Part shown: in pieces, positions 23,276 through 35,267 of the stretch
Layout of the letters: every line of letters begins with the position of its first letter
Numbering within the stretch: position 1 is the first letter of the stretch
NCBI GenBank assembly: GCA_002682825.1
Contig: NOKP01000002.1
Coordinates: 5,376,309 to 5,440,308, forward strand
DNA from: Neonectria sp. B-13
Taxonomy: Eukaryota > Ascomycota > Sordariomycetes > Hypocreales > Nectriaceae
DNA length: 64,000 bases
Direction of reading: 5' to 3'
Program-made: the position numbers and the translations under genes
The notes under the pieces: model-generated
The model's database searches: none
What the model saw: only the letters and a program-made list of their open reading frames with translations
Told to the model about the DNA's origin: nothing

Positions 23276-25267
23276 TGCTTTTTTGCCTTGCCCTTTTACC
23301 CTGGCACTGGCTTATTGGTAACTTCAAGTTCGAGGCACAGCATCAGCGCAGCCGTTGCAAGTCATGCCACCCTGGAAGTCCTTCCCAGTCTCAACTCCTG
23401 TACCCGCCAGCCCTCCGCTGTGTAATCTGTACGGATGAAAACACTGGAGTGCAGTTTACGGAGTGCATCCATGGCATGCGTCGGTCCCCGGCCCATGAAG
23501 AAGACTCCGCCCATCGATCGCCGCCGACGACAGGCTGTCGAGATGATCGCGAGAAAATGGGTCACGGCCGACTGGGATGATCCCGTCTCGACCAGGAGCC
23601 CTGGCCAGCGTCTGCCACTCTCCAGGTCCCGACTCCCAGCTAACGGTGCACAGAGCGAGTACACGTACAGATCGCGAGATTTTCTGGGGAATCACGGTGA
23701 GGCAGAGGCTCTTGCTCGCCCTGCAAATAGCCGTATCGTATGTGCATTCCATTCCCTGGGTGACGGGCGATAGCTGCTGGCCATCGACCCTATCAGGTGT
23801 CACCTAGGGTGAAGAAAATAGTAAGGAGAGCCAATGTCGGGCGGCAGCCCGCAGGAGGGCGCGTTTGAATAGGTAGAAGAAAAAGAAACCGGCAAAGGCA
23901 TCACAGTGGGTTCGCGGAGTAGGAAGGTGCACTACAGCCAGTGCAGAGGGTCCAGACTGGACAGATCACAGACTAAAGACGGAAATTTGACCCTGAAGAT
24001 TGGAGGCTGTGAAAAGTCAACGCGAAGACTACTAGTAGAGACTGAGAGCTGAGGTAGTGACGAGAGACGTGGCCGTGGCCGTGGGCATGTACATAGGTGC
24101 ACATGGACTACACGGGGCACCAAGGGGTGATGCAGATTGCCCATGCAGCACGCCGCCCATCCGTCGCCGCAATCTGCACGGCAACGGGGAACTGCCAGCG
24201 GGCACATCGACTATTTTTTTTTAATCTGCAAAAGCCAGAGGCCGGCCCGGTCGGCCATCAGCGTTGCCAGCAGTTCCCAGGGGACGGATGATGGATGATG
24301 AGAAAGCAAGGGTACGGAATACAGCATTCACAATACGGGATGTCTCCGTGACCCTCTCACCTCTTACGCTTTGTTCCCTTGCTTGCTCACCTTCCTTGTC
24401 TCGTAGCGAAAGGGCTGGTTACCTCGGGGATACAGGCACGAATCAGCGAGGGACAACGGAGGCCTGGCTTTCCAACTGTGCTCTTCGACTACTTTTTCTT
24501 GGAGAAGTCGGTCTGACGTCGACTTTTGCACCTCGGGGGAATCACGGACCGGGGTTTGCGCATCGGATTGGAGAGAAACAGAGAGCAGCTATGACGAAGG
24601 TGGTGGTACGTTGTATCCGAGATGATGCTAAAAAATCCAAATCGACTTGCCCTTTTGTCTTTAATGTGCTTCTAGCCCCGAGACTAGCATGTCTCGTTAT
24701 TCGTTGACCAGTAGCCATGTTGAAAAAAAGGCTTTGGTAACTTGTTGTTGGAGGTGGAGATGGAGGTGGAGTTGGGTTGGTGGATGAGCCACGATGGGAT
24801 GTACTGTATCTCAGCGCTCTCGCCTCACGTCTCCCTTGTTCCTTGCTCCTTGCTCCTTGCTTCTTAGTCCTGACCTTGTCCGACTTCAACCCAGACGCCA
24901 ACACCACCCAGCCCTGGACCCTGCCTCTGAGGGTCTCTCAAGGGTTGGTACCGTACAGTAGTGAAGGTGGTGGGAGTGGTGGATGGTGGATCTGAGGTGG
25001 ACGTGGTGACTAGCCATTCCATACCAGTTGGCAGGGCGGGGGAGGGGCAATGTTGGAAAAAGAGGCAGGGGACAGACTCCAGCGAATGGATGCATCACGA
25101 AATGACCGACTTTTGCCCAATCAGATTGCCAATAAGTTGCGTACGCCAGATCCTCTTCGCTATCACGACCAATGGCAGCCGGCTCCAAGGAGGGGGGAAG
25201 TTTGGGGCGGACGTGAATGGGTGGATGGAAGGAAGGCCAAGCAGCAAGGAGATTTTTCGGTGCTGTC

Positions 25268-25357
25268 GTGTGTGTGTGTGTGTGTGTCTGTGTGCGTGTG
25301 CGTAGTGTGTCTGTGTGCGTGAGTGTGTCAGTGAGTGTGAGTGCTTATGTGTGTGGG
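25268..25357. repeat. TG dinucleotide microsatellite
   Basis: A run of TG units that degrades into TGCG/TGAG variants over about 90 bp. Confidence 0.85.
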
Positions 25358-28300
25358 TGGATATCCATCTCTCCGCCGTGTGTCTGGGCGTGGCTCGTTC
25401 GTTCTCATACCTACTGACGGGAGATGCGGATGGGATGAGATAATGGTGGATGGCCAGAAACGGGGTGGATGGGTGGATTATCTAACTGCTAAAGTGAATA
25501 GCAGTGTACACTACCGTCGCTACGTGGATGAATGACCTGATGAGCGCGAGCCAGCTGCCAGTGCTAAGAAGATAGTCGGCGAACCTACTGTGTAGTCGGG
25601 CGTGAGGCCGCTTGGTATGGAAACCCCGAAGCTCCGACCAGGAATCTATAGATCCAAGTACGCACGTCCCCAATTGACTCCCGAGTGGAGGTCGAGGATA
25701 TACACGTCCGAAAGCGGAAACCATGTCAACAGAGATGCCGAACAGCAAACAAATCAGAAATAGAACTTGGAGTCATCTCGGCAAGACAGGTACCCAGGGT
25801 ACAGGCCACTGTACTTCAACAGAACCAACTGAGGTGACGGGGAACGGCCTGGAAGGAACACGACAACTTCCCCAACGACGCAAGATCGGTCAGATTGGCA
25901 TCAACGATACGTTGCCTACGGGACCCCTCTTTCCATCTTGCTTCCCTTCCCCCCCACCATCCATCCAACGTCCAACAGTAGCGACAGCAGCGACAGCAAG
26001 AATCCCACACGCCCCCCTTCCCCTGCCCGCTCACTCAGTCGCCCAAATTTACGAATGTATTCGTACTTGCCCCCAGGTTGATCGGTGCTTGGCCCGTCCT
26101 GGGTTGCTACAGTACTCTCGCGCCTGCCAAACCCGCGGCCCTCCTTCCTTGCCTCGTGCCCCGACCACCCTCAGTTCTGCCCTGTCTGCCGTCCAACCAT
26201 TGCGGCTGGTGTTGCCCTTTCTGCTGCGAGCCTGCTGCAACCTCCATGTGTTGGCAGCTCCGGGCCTGTCTACTACTGTGCCCGTGCCTGCCTACCTCAC
26301 CTACCTTACGCAACTACGTAACGCCCGCCCTTGGCGCCTTCAAGTTCACGCCCTCCAGGGCCAAACGCCGTTCCGCACGCACCTCTCGAGTCGCAGCTCG
26401 CAACGCACGCCCTGCCCCTCGCTCCGGGACAAGCAGCTGCGTTGGAGGCTCCGAGGGCGCGCGCCTGCCCTTTGCCTCCTTTGGGCTGGATGTTCCCCGG
26501 AACATCCATTTCCCTTCCCCCCCATCTCCAATTTCTCTGGCAGATATCTTGACAACGCATCACCACATCACAGACCGAGCAGGCAAGAGAGAGAAAAATT
26601 GCCCGACTTGCTGCAGCTCTGCCTGATCCGCTGCCCTGCTTTCGTTCCACCCACAGCCCGGGCGGACAAGAACCAATAACCGCGTGCTCCTGCTCAATGT
26701 CTATCTCGGTCTCTTATTGCGAGAAAGTCATCGAGAAAAAAAAACCCAACAAGGATGTTAGTCGCAAATCAAGCAGGAGGGGGGGCGTGTGGTTTTTTTG
26801 CAGCCAAGAAAAATCCAGTGCTGCTTTTTGCTTCTTTTTCTTACTTACCCTTCGATGGCTCCGTCGTCACCTCTAGTCTGTGGCCATTCTTCATCCGTTT
26901 GGCTTTCGTTAGCGTCAGCGCGCTTGTTGCAAGTTCTAACTTCCGGCCGTCTGGATCCTCCAAGGTGCAGTCGAGATGCAGATGGCGGCGGATCATGGGC
27001 AACAAAGGTCAAAGATCCATTGCCCCAATTTCCGCTTCGCGCTCCTTCTTCCGCCCTTGTCCCTGTCTTTTGCATTTTGTCTTTTGGCGTCTTTAGCGCC
27101 GAGACTCTTGGGGAAGAGAACATCTCCGCCATTGACACTTTGATGCCCTGGTTACGACAAGGTATGCTTCGTACACGACGCTCTCCTCCAACGGCATCGG
27201 AACACGGCCGACGTTGAGCTGTGTGTGTGTGTGCGTGGGTGCGTGGGTGCGAATGGGTGTGGGCGTGGTGGTTTCTGGATCCATCTAACCCCAACCCGCC
27301 AGCCAGTCACGGCTCGCCGGTTGGTTCGTTTGATTCGATTCCTTTGGTCGATTCACATTCCATCCTTCTATCGTCGAAAGGACAGCAACCTTGCTACTCG
27401 CCCAGCCCAGTGCGCTCCGGCATTATCCCTCACGTCACCACCCCGTCTAAGCTAAACTCGAGCCTAGTCTGGCATCTCGCCTCTCGCCTCTCGCCTCTTT
27501 TCCGCTGCCCTACGACGTACGAATGAATACGTCTGCTAGTACTGCTACTGCGACTACTATTACTACTGCTACTACCTCCGCCTGCAGCCTCCAGCCCGGT
27601 CCAGGCAAGCGGTAATGCCGTGGGCAAACGCCCTCTTTTCGCCCCCTTCTGCACGTTTCTGCCATGCCGCGGGCCCTTTCATTCTACAACGCAGGTCGCA
27701 GGGTGTTTTTTTGGTAGCCCTGGCCCCAACAGCTAGTGCAGCCACCCTGTGTCCGTCGATGGGCCCGGATATGCATGGCATCTCACCAGCATCTCTCTCT
27801 GCACTCTGCACTCTGGGCACGCAAAGCCGGGGTTTCGGTCTGCCTGTCCTCTCTCTGTCCACTGTCATCCGTCCCTGTTGCTCCGCTCCCGGGGGCTCTG
27901 CTGCCTGGTGTTCCAGATTTACTTCTCTTCTCCGGGTCCTGGCTACCGGCCCTGATCCTGACCACACACACAGCTCCCTTGCCGCTTCAAGTCTCGGGGG
28001 TTCTCTTTCTGTGTTCCCCCCATCTCACTTTTAACTTCCACCCAATAGCCCATAACCCATGCAACATATGCCCTTGTCCCTGAGCTTCGTACGTACCAAC
28101 CAAGTTACCACCCAAACCAAACCCCAACCGTGGACCGTCCGCCGTGTGCCGTAGCCGTGGCCCGTGGTCCGTGGTCCGTGACCCGGGCTCTCGCTCCTCT
28201 CGGCATATGCAGATGCCCTTGCTAAACCTGCGAGGCTTGTCCATCTCTCTGACACCCACAAGCCAAACAAAGTCTTGACAACCAGAGATCAGAGTCTGCT

Positions 28301-28819
28301 TGCAGCCACGTTCTCCGGTTCCATGTCCACTTGGTTCAAACGGTTTTTCTTTACCTTCACCCTCCCCCTTTTTGCCTCTTAGCCCCATCCGAGACTCCAT
28401 CCTAGACTACGTCCCCGTTCTACGTCGACGTCCCCATGTATCCCATGTCCCCAATTCCTCTCTCTCGTTGGTCCGGGTCTCAACCGCCGTCACTCTCGAC
28501 TATGTACTCTTCGATTCGTACTTTTATTTTATCCCAAAGACTCTGTTTGCTGTCCTGCCTGGTGCCGCTCCTAGCCTCCCGAGCCCTCCTAACCCTCGTT
28601 GCCCTCCATGTCGTCCACGATGGCCCACACCTTTGCATCCCGCCATGATCATCTTCGTCTAGCCGCTGCTTCTCCTCCGCCATGTCATCATCTTGTCCTA
28701 TCCTATCCCCATTCCCACACTCCCGTGAGCGGGGTCGCTCTCCGTCGGTCTAGCGAATGGTGTCGAGATGTGTTATCCTCCGTCTCATCCAGGTTGACCG
28801 GGGAGGGAGTCTGGAAAAC

Positions 28820-28826
28820 TATAAAA
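28820..28826 (+). promoter_or_regulatory. TATA box of the KxDL gene
   Basis: TATAAAA lies 267 bp upstream of the ATG at 29093. It is followed by a CT-rich tract and a CAA-rich leader typical of well-expressed fungal genes. Confidence 0.55.
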
Positions 28827-29092
28827 GGCCGGATCTTGATCTGTTTGAATCAATTCTTTTCTTCTTCCTTTCTCATCACTCTTCAGCAGCTTTCTGACTT
28901 GAACTCTGACTTCTCCGGCCTTCATACAAAGTCTTTCTGACCCGGTGTCACTTTCTCAACTTGCCTCCTTGACTCAACTCGAGTCAACCCACAACACCTT
29001 CAACACCTCCACAGCCTTTGCCAAACATCTCCCAGACCTTCTCCCTCACTTCCTCACTCAATATACCCACTGCCCCCCCTCAATTGGTCATC

Positions 29093-30032
29093 ATGCCTGC
29101 CCACTACTCAAACGTTGCTTACTCCATGCCCATGCCGGTTCCGACCAAGGGCTCCCACTACCCCACCTACAGCCAATATTCCGTTTCTCCCCCGGAATGC
29201 GAAGACACTGTGAGCTCCGCCTCTGGCATTCCATCCTACAGCAACGGCGGATACTCGGCCACTTCCAATGGCTACGCCGCCGGCTATGCCGACTACGATA
29301 GCACCGCCTCCACAAGCGGTGTCGATTTTCAGGAATACATGCAGGACCGCTTCGCCAACTCCTTCGACCCAATTCCCCTCGATCGCAGCATGGCCATGCA
29401 AGCCCAGACGTGAGTCCTTGCCCCGAACTGCCTTTCCCCTCTCCTCCCTTCAAAAAGCACCCTTGCAATCGCAGGGATCGGCTGCAATCCCTCTGTCTCT
29501 GCGCAGTTGTTTGTGTTTGCCGGTCCCCGTTTTTTGCAGGGTGCCACCCGCTCTGCCCTCTTCCCCATGTCCGATTGGCGGCATCTTGCTAATGCGCGGG
29601 CAGATCCGGAAAGCTCAACGCCAAGCACCGCGAACTGCTGGAGCTGCAGAAGAAGGCGCAGGCTCGCCTGGCCAAGACGCGAGAGCGCTTCCAGGAGGGC
29701 ATGCGCGACGCTCACGAGGTCCGAAGTGACCTCGAGTGGACGCAAAAGAAAGTTGGGTGAGTTTTTCGGAGTTCCTACACGCATTCCCGCTTCTGGGCAT
29801 ATGCATACTGCCGCAACTGCGACTCTCGCGACTGGCTGTTTTTCTTCGCCAATTGGCGGGGAGGCAACACCACAGTGGCAGAAATCCAATTACCAGAATT
29901 ATGCATTCAAAACTCTACGAATCCGGAGCTGACAATACGGCTATTTACAGATCGATGAAGAGCAAGGCCTCGCGCAAGCATACCAAGGAATACAGCAAGG
30001 CTCGTGCGCGTTACCCGTCTCCCGAGAACTAG
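29093..30032 (+). CDS. kxd1: KxDL domain protein (BLOC-1 subunit Kxd1-like)
   Basis: Three exons (29093-29409, 29604-29756, 29951-30032) give 183 aa with consistent phases; acceptors are CAG and donors GTGAGT. The first 105 residues are Tyr/Ser/Pro-rich and disordered. The rest is a coiled coil beginning SGKLNAKHRELLELQKKAQA, then a segment with VRSDLEW and a basic KSKASRKHTKEY tail, laid out like the KxDL domain of animal Kxdl1 and yeast Kxd1. In the family the protein joins a BLOC-1-type complex on endosomes. The K of the KxDL motif is R here. Family assignment rests on the C-terminal half; the N-terminal half looks fungus-specific. Confidence 0.75.
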
Positions 30033-31396
30033 GGACAGTGCGTCACTGCGTCCGGGGTTCCATTTTGAGCCGCATCGCATCTTTTGACGACACAAACTCA
30101 CTTCTAGCGCGCGTTTCTATTTTCCCCTACCCACCAAAAATCGCACATACCCACGTGGTTCCGCTGCAGGAACCAAGAGATGATCGAATACCAGGATTTG
30201 TGAAGGGGGTCTTGTTTTTAGGCTCCCTATTTTTGTATTTCAGCTGTTTTCACGCCCCCTCCCTCAGCAAGCGTGCATGAACGAGGACGTTCATGCGGGA
30301 GAGGGCGACGGGCACTAGGCGCGGCATGGCTGCGGGCCGCCGGGGCAAGATCTCTTGCTGCTTTATCAAAATTCAGACGGCGGGCGTGTGGGCGGCTCTC
30401 GCTCTGACACGCCAGAGATGGCGGCCGCTGACGAACGGGTGTGTGGAGAGATGGACAGGAGGGGGGGAGGAAAAAGGGGCGCCTGTTTCACGACGTTATG
30501 GCTTATGATTGGATGAATTGGATGATCTAGGGCACATGTTAAAAGTACACCACCTCCCTGGCGTCTGCGGGGGACCGGGGGACGGCATGGCGGGCATCAT
30601 GGCTTGCCTGGGTGTGTCGTACCGACAACTGCAGGGGACGCTCCTATGGGAGAAGGTGTGAGGCCGGGAGCAGCCGAGAGGGCTTGCCAGTTCGTCTCGG
30701 TCGTGGAGCCAGGGGGGAGGGGTGTGCGGGGATGGAGGAGAGAGGACCTTGGGAACCACTGGACCAAGGAGGAGACGAGAATGGAAAAACACGAGAGCGT
30801 GCTGGAGGAGACATGTATTTGGAGGCGCTTGTCCTATTTGGGGGAGGTATCCAGGATGATATTGCTCCTTTAGGTTAACGGGCATGGCGAGACGGGAGGT
30901 ACACTGCTCTCTTTGGTAGGATTGCTTGTCTTTGGGATGGTCGGAGGCTTTGACCTGGCCCAGGAGTTGGTGGTTTCGTAACAATCGAGTCTCGTTTTCC
31001 CTCCGTTGATGACTTGACTGAGACGCCCCGTAGACAGCCTGGGCGATGTGATAACCCCCAATGCCGTGGTCGTAGTGGTTCCCACCCCCCTCCAGGCCAT
31101 GCGGAGGTCAGTGTAGACGTGTGCCATCATGTGATCCGGCGTAGGGTTGTTGTAGCCGGGGCCATGTCCGGCGGTGGTTTCCAGGACGTTGGTTAACCCC
31201 TGATCGTGTGTCACGTGACCCCACACGTGAGAGACAGACCACCAAACGATGATCCCATGGCCGATTCCGTCGGGTGATTGATGGAGCCCAGACCCAGGAA
31301 ACGTGCTGCGTTCCATAACGCGGGTCCTCGTGTGGACATAGCATGGCGAGACAATCTGGGTCGCGTGTCTCCTGTCAAACACCCGCCTCAATGCCT
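30033..31396. other. Tail-to-tail spacer
   Basis: The region lies between the KxDL gene and the convergent small hypothetical gene and probably carries both 3' UTRs. A minus-strand frame at 30870-31451 is open but lacks recognisable domains. Two CACGTGA sites lie 6 bp apart at 31212-31218 and 31224-31230. Confidence 0.45.
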
Positions 31397-31972
31397 TCAT
31401 GCCGGGGTGGCGGTCGTGGATGGGCGGACAGCACCGCCACGGGGAATCCATGGGCCGGCGGATGAGAGACCGCGGGTCTTCTCAAGGCGATCCCAGGGGT
31501 TCTCGTTGGACATCGGGTCATAGTAGCCCTCATACCACGGGCCACGTGAAGGGTCCTGGGAACGATGAGGAGTGGACTGGAAGTGGGTTTGGTCGCGAGA
31601 CGCAGATCCTCCAGTGGGCGCGGCGGGACGCTGGGGCAAGCTCGCCGGGCGCACTTGCGCCGGGGCTGGGGCATCGTCACCGCCACCGTCGCCGTCGCCG
31701 TCTTCGTCGAGAGCGATCTCATCGGCGTTGGAGCGGGTAGTCGGCGCGGGGCCGAGGGCAGTAGAGTTAGCGCCCGTGGCGGAGGGCCGTTGCCCGGCGA
31801 TGAGAGTAGCGTCGGCGCGAGGGTTGTAGCGGCGCTTCTTGTTGGGATGGCCCTGGGCGCCGAACGAGGCGAAGCCGAGGGCCTGGGCCATGAGGGCCTG
31901 GTCGTCGTCGGAGTAGATGTCGGAGTCGACGTCGACATGCGCGTCGTCCGTGGCAATGGAGTCGGGATCCAT
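31397..31972 (-). CDS. Conserved fungal hypothetical protein
   Basis: Single-exon gene of 191 aa starting at the first ATG of the frame (31972). The N-terminus is acidic and holds a block ALMAQALGFASFGAQGHPNK followed by KKRRYNPRAD, which looks like a nuclear localisation signal. The middle is Ala/Pro/Asp-rich and disordered. The C-terminus holds a compact motif PWYEGYYDPMSNENPWDRLE. Short conserved blocks at each end around a variable middle fit a small nuclear adaptor protein. I recall this layout from filamentous fungi but cannot assign a function. Confidence 0.72.
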   Translation of the reverse strand: MDPDSIATDDAHVDVDSDIYSDDDQALMAQALGFASFGAQGHPNKKRRYNPRADATLIAGQRPSATGANSTALGPAPTTRSNADEIALDEDGDGDGGGDDAPAPAQVRPASLPQRPAAPTGGSASRDQTHFQSTPHRSQDPSRGPWYEGYYDPMSNENPWDRLEKTRGLSSAGPWIPRGGAVRPSTTATPA

Positions 31973-32948
31973 GGTAGATGACTGCAGGCTTGGGGAGCCT
32001 AAGCAGGATGGGAAAGCCGGAAGGAGGATGCGATTGTATGCGCGAATAACGACGCGGGAAGACGAGGGTCGAGTAGCCGAGGATGCGGGTTGGGTGAAAG
32101 GGATGCGACGATGCAAGATGGATGAGAGGAGAATGCGCGTTCGTGAAAATCCGGGGTTGGAATGAGGCTTGGTGGGGCCGGAGGATTTGTGGCGCTGCAC
32201 GGCAGTTGGGCAGCTAGACTAGAGCCTTACAACCTTTGGGAATGTGTATGAGCGTGGCGTTTTCTGTGGTGGCTTCCATGGAGGGGTGAGCAATTTCAGG
32301 CTGTGGTGATGGCTTGCAGGTACGTACGAGTACTCGTAAACGGTTGAGGAAAAGGGGCTTTTGGCTTTTGACATGTGATTGGCGGTGGCTGGGTGAGAGT
32401 TGCCATGAGGCGCGAAGGTGTAGATGGCTCGGCTGTGAGGCTTGCATGGGAATTGTAGCCCGAGAGCAGCTGCTCAGGGGTAACTGATAGCTGAAGGATT
32501 AGTTCAAAGGCAGGATTGAGGCATTATGCGCAAGCGGCACCTCTCAATATTCAGGCTGCCTCGCGGGGAACAAAGCAAACAATATTTCAGCTGCAAGTAT
32601 AGGGTGGGTTCAGGTCAACGTGCAAGGCAAGTACTACGCTACGTACGTCCATAATTATGGCGGTTTTGCTTTGGGTCATTCGTGCTACCCTGGGATATTT
32701 ACTCTAGCTAACACAAGCAATCTAAAACTCATTATGGATACACCCTGGGCTGTCGAACTTTTATCATTTGCCCTTTTAAAGTAAAGATCCACGGTTAGCG
32801 CCACAGAGTCGCAACTTCACTTATTACTCCCCGTCTCATCATTGCTCATTTTCAAAGCAGGCCACACCACCGCGGCATCTTCCACTTTCTTTCATCTACC
32901 ATCCTCAACAAGAAAACATTCGCAATTGCAAAAGAAAAACACAACACA
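31973..32948. promoter_or_regulatory. Divergent promoter region
   Basis: It separates two genes read outward from here (hypothetical protein leftward, lipocalin-like protein rightward). 32220-32820 shows no gene. The last 100 bp are an A/C-rich leader ending directly before the ATG at 32949. Confidence 0.5.
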
Positions 32949-33548
32949 ATGGCCACGACCCCTCCTGCCGTCGCCCTTAGGCTTCCCTCCAAATATGCCT
33001 CCGGCCCTGAGGAGGCATCTTCTGCGCCCTCGCTGGACTGGCTGCTTGCGACATGGACCGTCACGCACTCAACGCTCTCCATGTGGCGCACGGCGCGCAA
33101 CGTCCGCATCACATACAACCGGCTGCCCATGAACAGCAGCGGGCGCGCGCGGCTGGACGACCTGGTCGAGTACGAGCCCTCCAGCAAGCAGGGCGTGCTC
33201 AAGTCGGTGACGGGCATCGACACGGCGCACGGCGACAGCGCGGCCAGCTGGGACTGGCGCGGCAAGGGCATGCTGCTGATGATCACCAGCCACTGGGAGG
33301 TGCTGGGCTGGGGTGAGACGACGACGGCCGAGGGCGTGCGCGAGCGCTGGGCCGTGACGTGGTTTGCGCCGACGCTCTTCACCAACGAGGGCCTGGATGT
33401 GTACTGCGATCGCAAGGAAGGTCTGAGTGCCGAGACGTATGCGGCGGTGCGGGTGGCGCTGGGGGCATTGGCGGCGCCGAAGCTGGTGGCAATGACAGAG
33501 AAGGATATGAAGCCTGTTGAGATTCGGCTGCCGTGGGTGGAGGGTTGA
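32949..33548 (+). CDS. Lipocalin-like (calycin fold) fungal protein
   Basis: Single-exon protein of 199 aa, no signal peptide or membrane segment. The start follows an A-rich leader (ACACAATGG). Sequence features that suggest a small ligand-binding beta barrel are LDWLLATWTVTHSTLSMW near the N-terminus, the tract ASWDWRGKGMLLMITSHWEV in the middle, and WAVTWFAPTLFTNEGLDVYC later; alternating Trp and beta-strand patterns recall cytosolic lipocalin-like proteins of ascomycetes. No ligand can be inferred. GC is high in the third codon position, as in a conserved expressed gene. Confidence 0.72.
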   Translation: MATTPPAVALRLPSKYASGPEEASSAPSLDWLLATWTVTHSTLSMWRTARNVRITYNRLPMNSSGRARLDDLVEYEPSSKQGVLKSVTGIDTAHGDSAASWDWRGKGMLLMITSHWEVLGWGETTTAEGVRERWAVTWFAPTLFTNEGLDVYCDRKEGLSAETYAAVRVALGALAAPKLVAMTEKDMKPVEIRLPWVEG

Positions 33549-33717
33549 TCATGCGCTGTGTCGATATCCAATAGTGTGTTGTTTTGTTCAGTTTCCAATT
33601 CCGTGTCGCATCGTTCTTATTATGGACCAGGTGTTTCATTTGGGTATCTAATAACTATTCATGGCTGCTACGTCTGGGCTGGTGTCCCCGATGCCTATCT
33701 CTGCCGTTTCGCGCAGG

Positions 33718-34832
33718 TCACCGGGTATGCCGTTCGCGGTGCCGCTTGTCATCTTCTCTTGCCATCTCTCTCCTCCCATCCTTGGATTCATTCCGGTCGT
33801 AATCATGCTCAACTCTCCTTCGTATGCGATCTCTTGAGCCATCTCTATCATGTCTCCCACTCCGATGACTGGACTCTTCCCGGACCTTATCGCGATGCCT
33901 TGAGGGTCGCCTGTGGTCCGAGTGCCGAGAAGATCCATGCTTTTCCCTCTCCCTCTCATTTTCTCTTTCATCATGTCCCCGTCGACGCTTTTCGCGATGG
34001 CGCTGGTCCCGGCGCAGGTCTTTCAACTGCCCCGCCTGCTCCTCTTGGATTTGCTTGCGCTCCTTCTTCAGCTCCCGGATCTTAGATGCGCCTTGCTTCA
34101 TCATGGCAAGAGGGTCACTGGCGACAATACGCTGCGTGTCTCGGTCTTTGCGTTTTGGGTCATCCCTCCCCCAGACGTTCTTCAGTGGTGCATCCTGTGC
34201 GCTCGGTTCGGATTGCGAGTACCACGGCCTAGAGATGCCGTCCTTTCCAGCCGCGTTGGAGAAGCGCATCGTATATTGGTCTTCGAAGCTCTGTTTCTTC
34301 TTCTTGGCGTCCTTTTCTGCCTCTTCGTTCTTCTCGGCGTGCGCCCTGGCCTTTGCATCTCCGAATAGGTCGATGTGTCCAGCATGGTCCACAATCGGCG
34401 CCGAGCTGGTTGCTTTGCGCTCGGGCTCAAGACTCGTCGCAGCTACCTCATTGTTCTCTTTGGCAATTCGCAACTCAAAGTCGGTATCGTCCTCGCCGGT
34501 CCGCTTCCGCTTCCGTCGGACGCTGCCCGAGTGTGCTGCCCCTGGATGGCTGCCAGTAGGCGGCTCCAGGGCGTTGGTCGGTTCGGCATCTTCGATGGGT
34601 GGAGGAGCTTCGCCTCGCAGTATGGCTAGCCGGCGCTGTGCATCGACTTCCTGCATGCGCTGCTCCTCTGCCTCTTCGGCAGCCTTGGCGGCAGCTTCAT
34701 CGCGACGAACGCGCGCGATGTTGTCGGCATTGTAAACGTTCCAGGACTTTTTGCCTAGCAAATGACTGTGACGTGATGGGTCAGTAAGCCGAGGAGAGAA
34801 TCGAAGGCTGAGTAATTTGCTTACAGTGGCAT
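33718..34832 (-). CDS. LENG1-type Cir_N domain protein
   Basis: Two exons: 34825-34832 (only ATGCCACT) and 33718-34765, joined to give 351 aa. The join restores MPLHLLGKKSWNVYN, matching the LENG1/Cir_N N-terminus (animal proteins have KKSWHVRNKDNVARVRRDE). A helical charged segment follows (NADNIARVRRDEAAAKAAEE), then a disordered middle, and a C-terminus rich in Arg/Asp/His/Ser dipeptides like RS-type splicing factors. Family members are linked to spliceosome-associated complexes; a nuclear RNA role is inferred. The 8-nt coding exon is unusual and must be spliced for a proper start. It converges on the lipocalin-like gene with about 170 bp between stops. Confidence 0.85.
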
Positions 34833-35267
34833 CCTGCGCTGGCTTGTGATGTGTCAGGAACAGACTTGAAGTTGCAAGCAGAGGAAGTCTTGATGTGTCA
34901 TGAACTCCGAATCATGACGGATCGTCGGTGTTGTACCGTTTCCGTCTGTCTTGCCTGGCGGAATGCGGGGCCGATCCCTCGAAGAATAGATGGAGCGATG
35001 ACATAACCGCTAAGCCTAAATAGGAACTACGGTTACGAAACCGAACTGACACCGTGGGGCTGTGGCCTTGGACCGCCCCTCGCCTGGCGTCAGCATATGG
35101 AAGCTCCAGCATGGCGACTTTCACCCACGTCAACCTGGACTTGTCAACCAACAAAGCTACAAACATTCAATCCGCCCCAGACTCTTGATTCAGCTACTCG
35201 ACAAACGACAACCTTTTGCGCTCCTCGCAGTTTCTTCTTCCCGCACCGACCCTCACTCACCGCCACA
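34833..35267. promoter_or_regulatory. Divergent promoter of the LENG1-like gene and Sec18
   Basis: 435 bp separate the two start codons. It holds A/C-rich leader sequence before Sec18. No specific factor site stands out. Confidence 0.6.

Larger units (their letters stand above)
20816..29092. other. 8-kb gene-poor region upstream of the KxDL gene
   Basis: No intact gene is recognised. From about 21.5 kb the DNA is rich in CT and GA tracts, with TG, GATGC and TTCGT microsatellites. The longest frame (25723-26679 plus, 318 codons) has a composition set by CT-rich DNA and no domain. The final 270 bp are a promoter and leader with a TATA box. Short telomere-like words (CCCTAACTAACCCT) occur near 20838 but are not an array. 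Confidence 0.45.
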
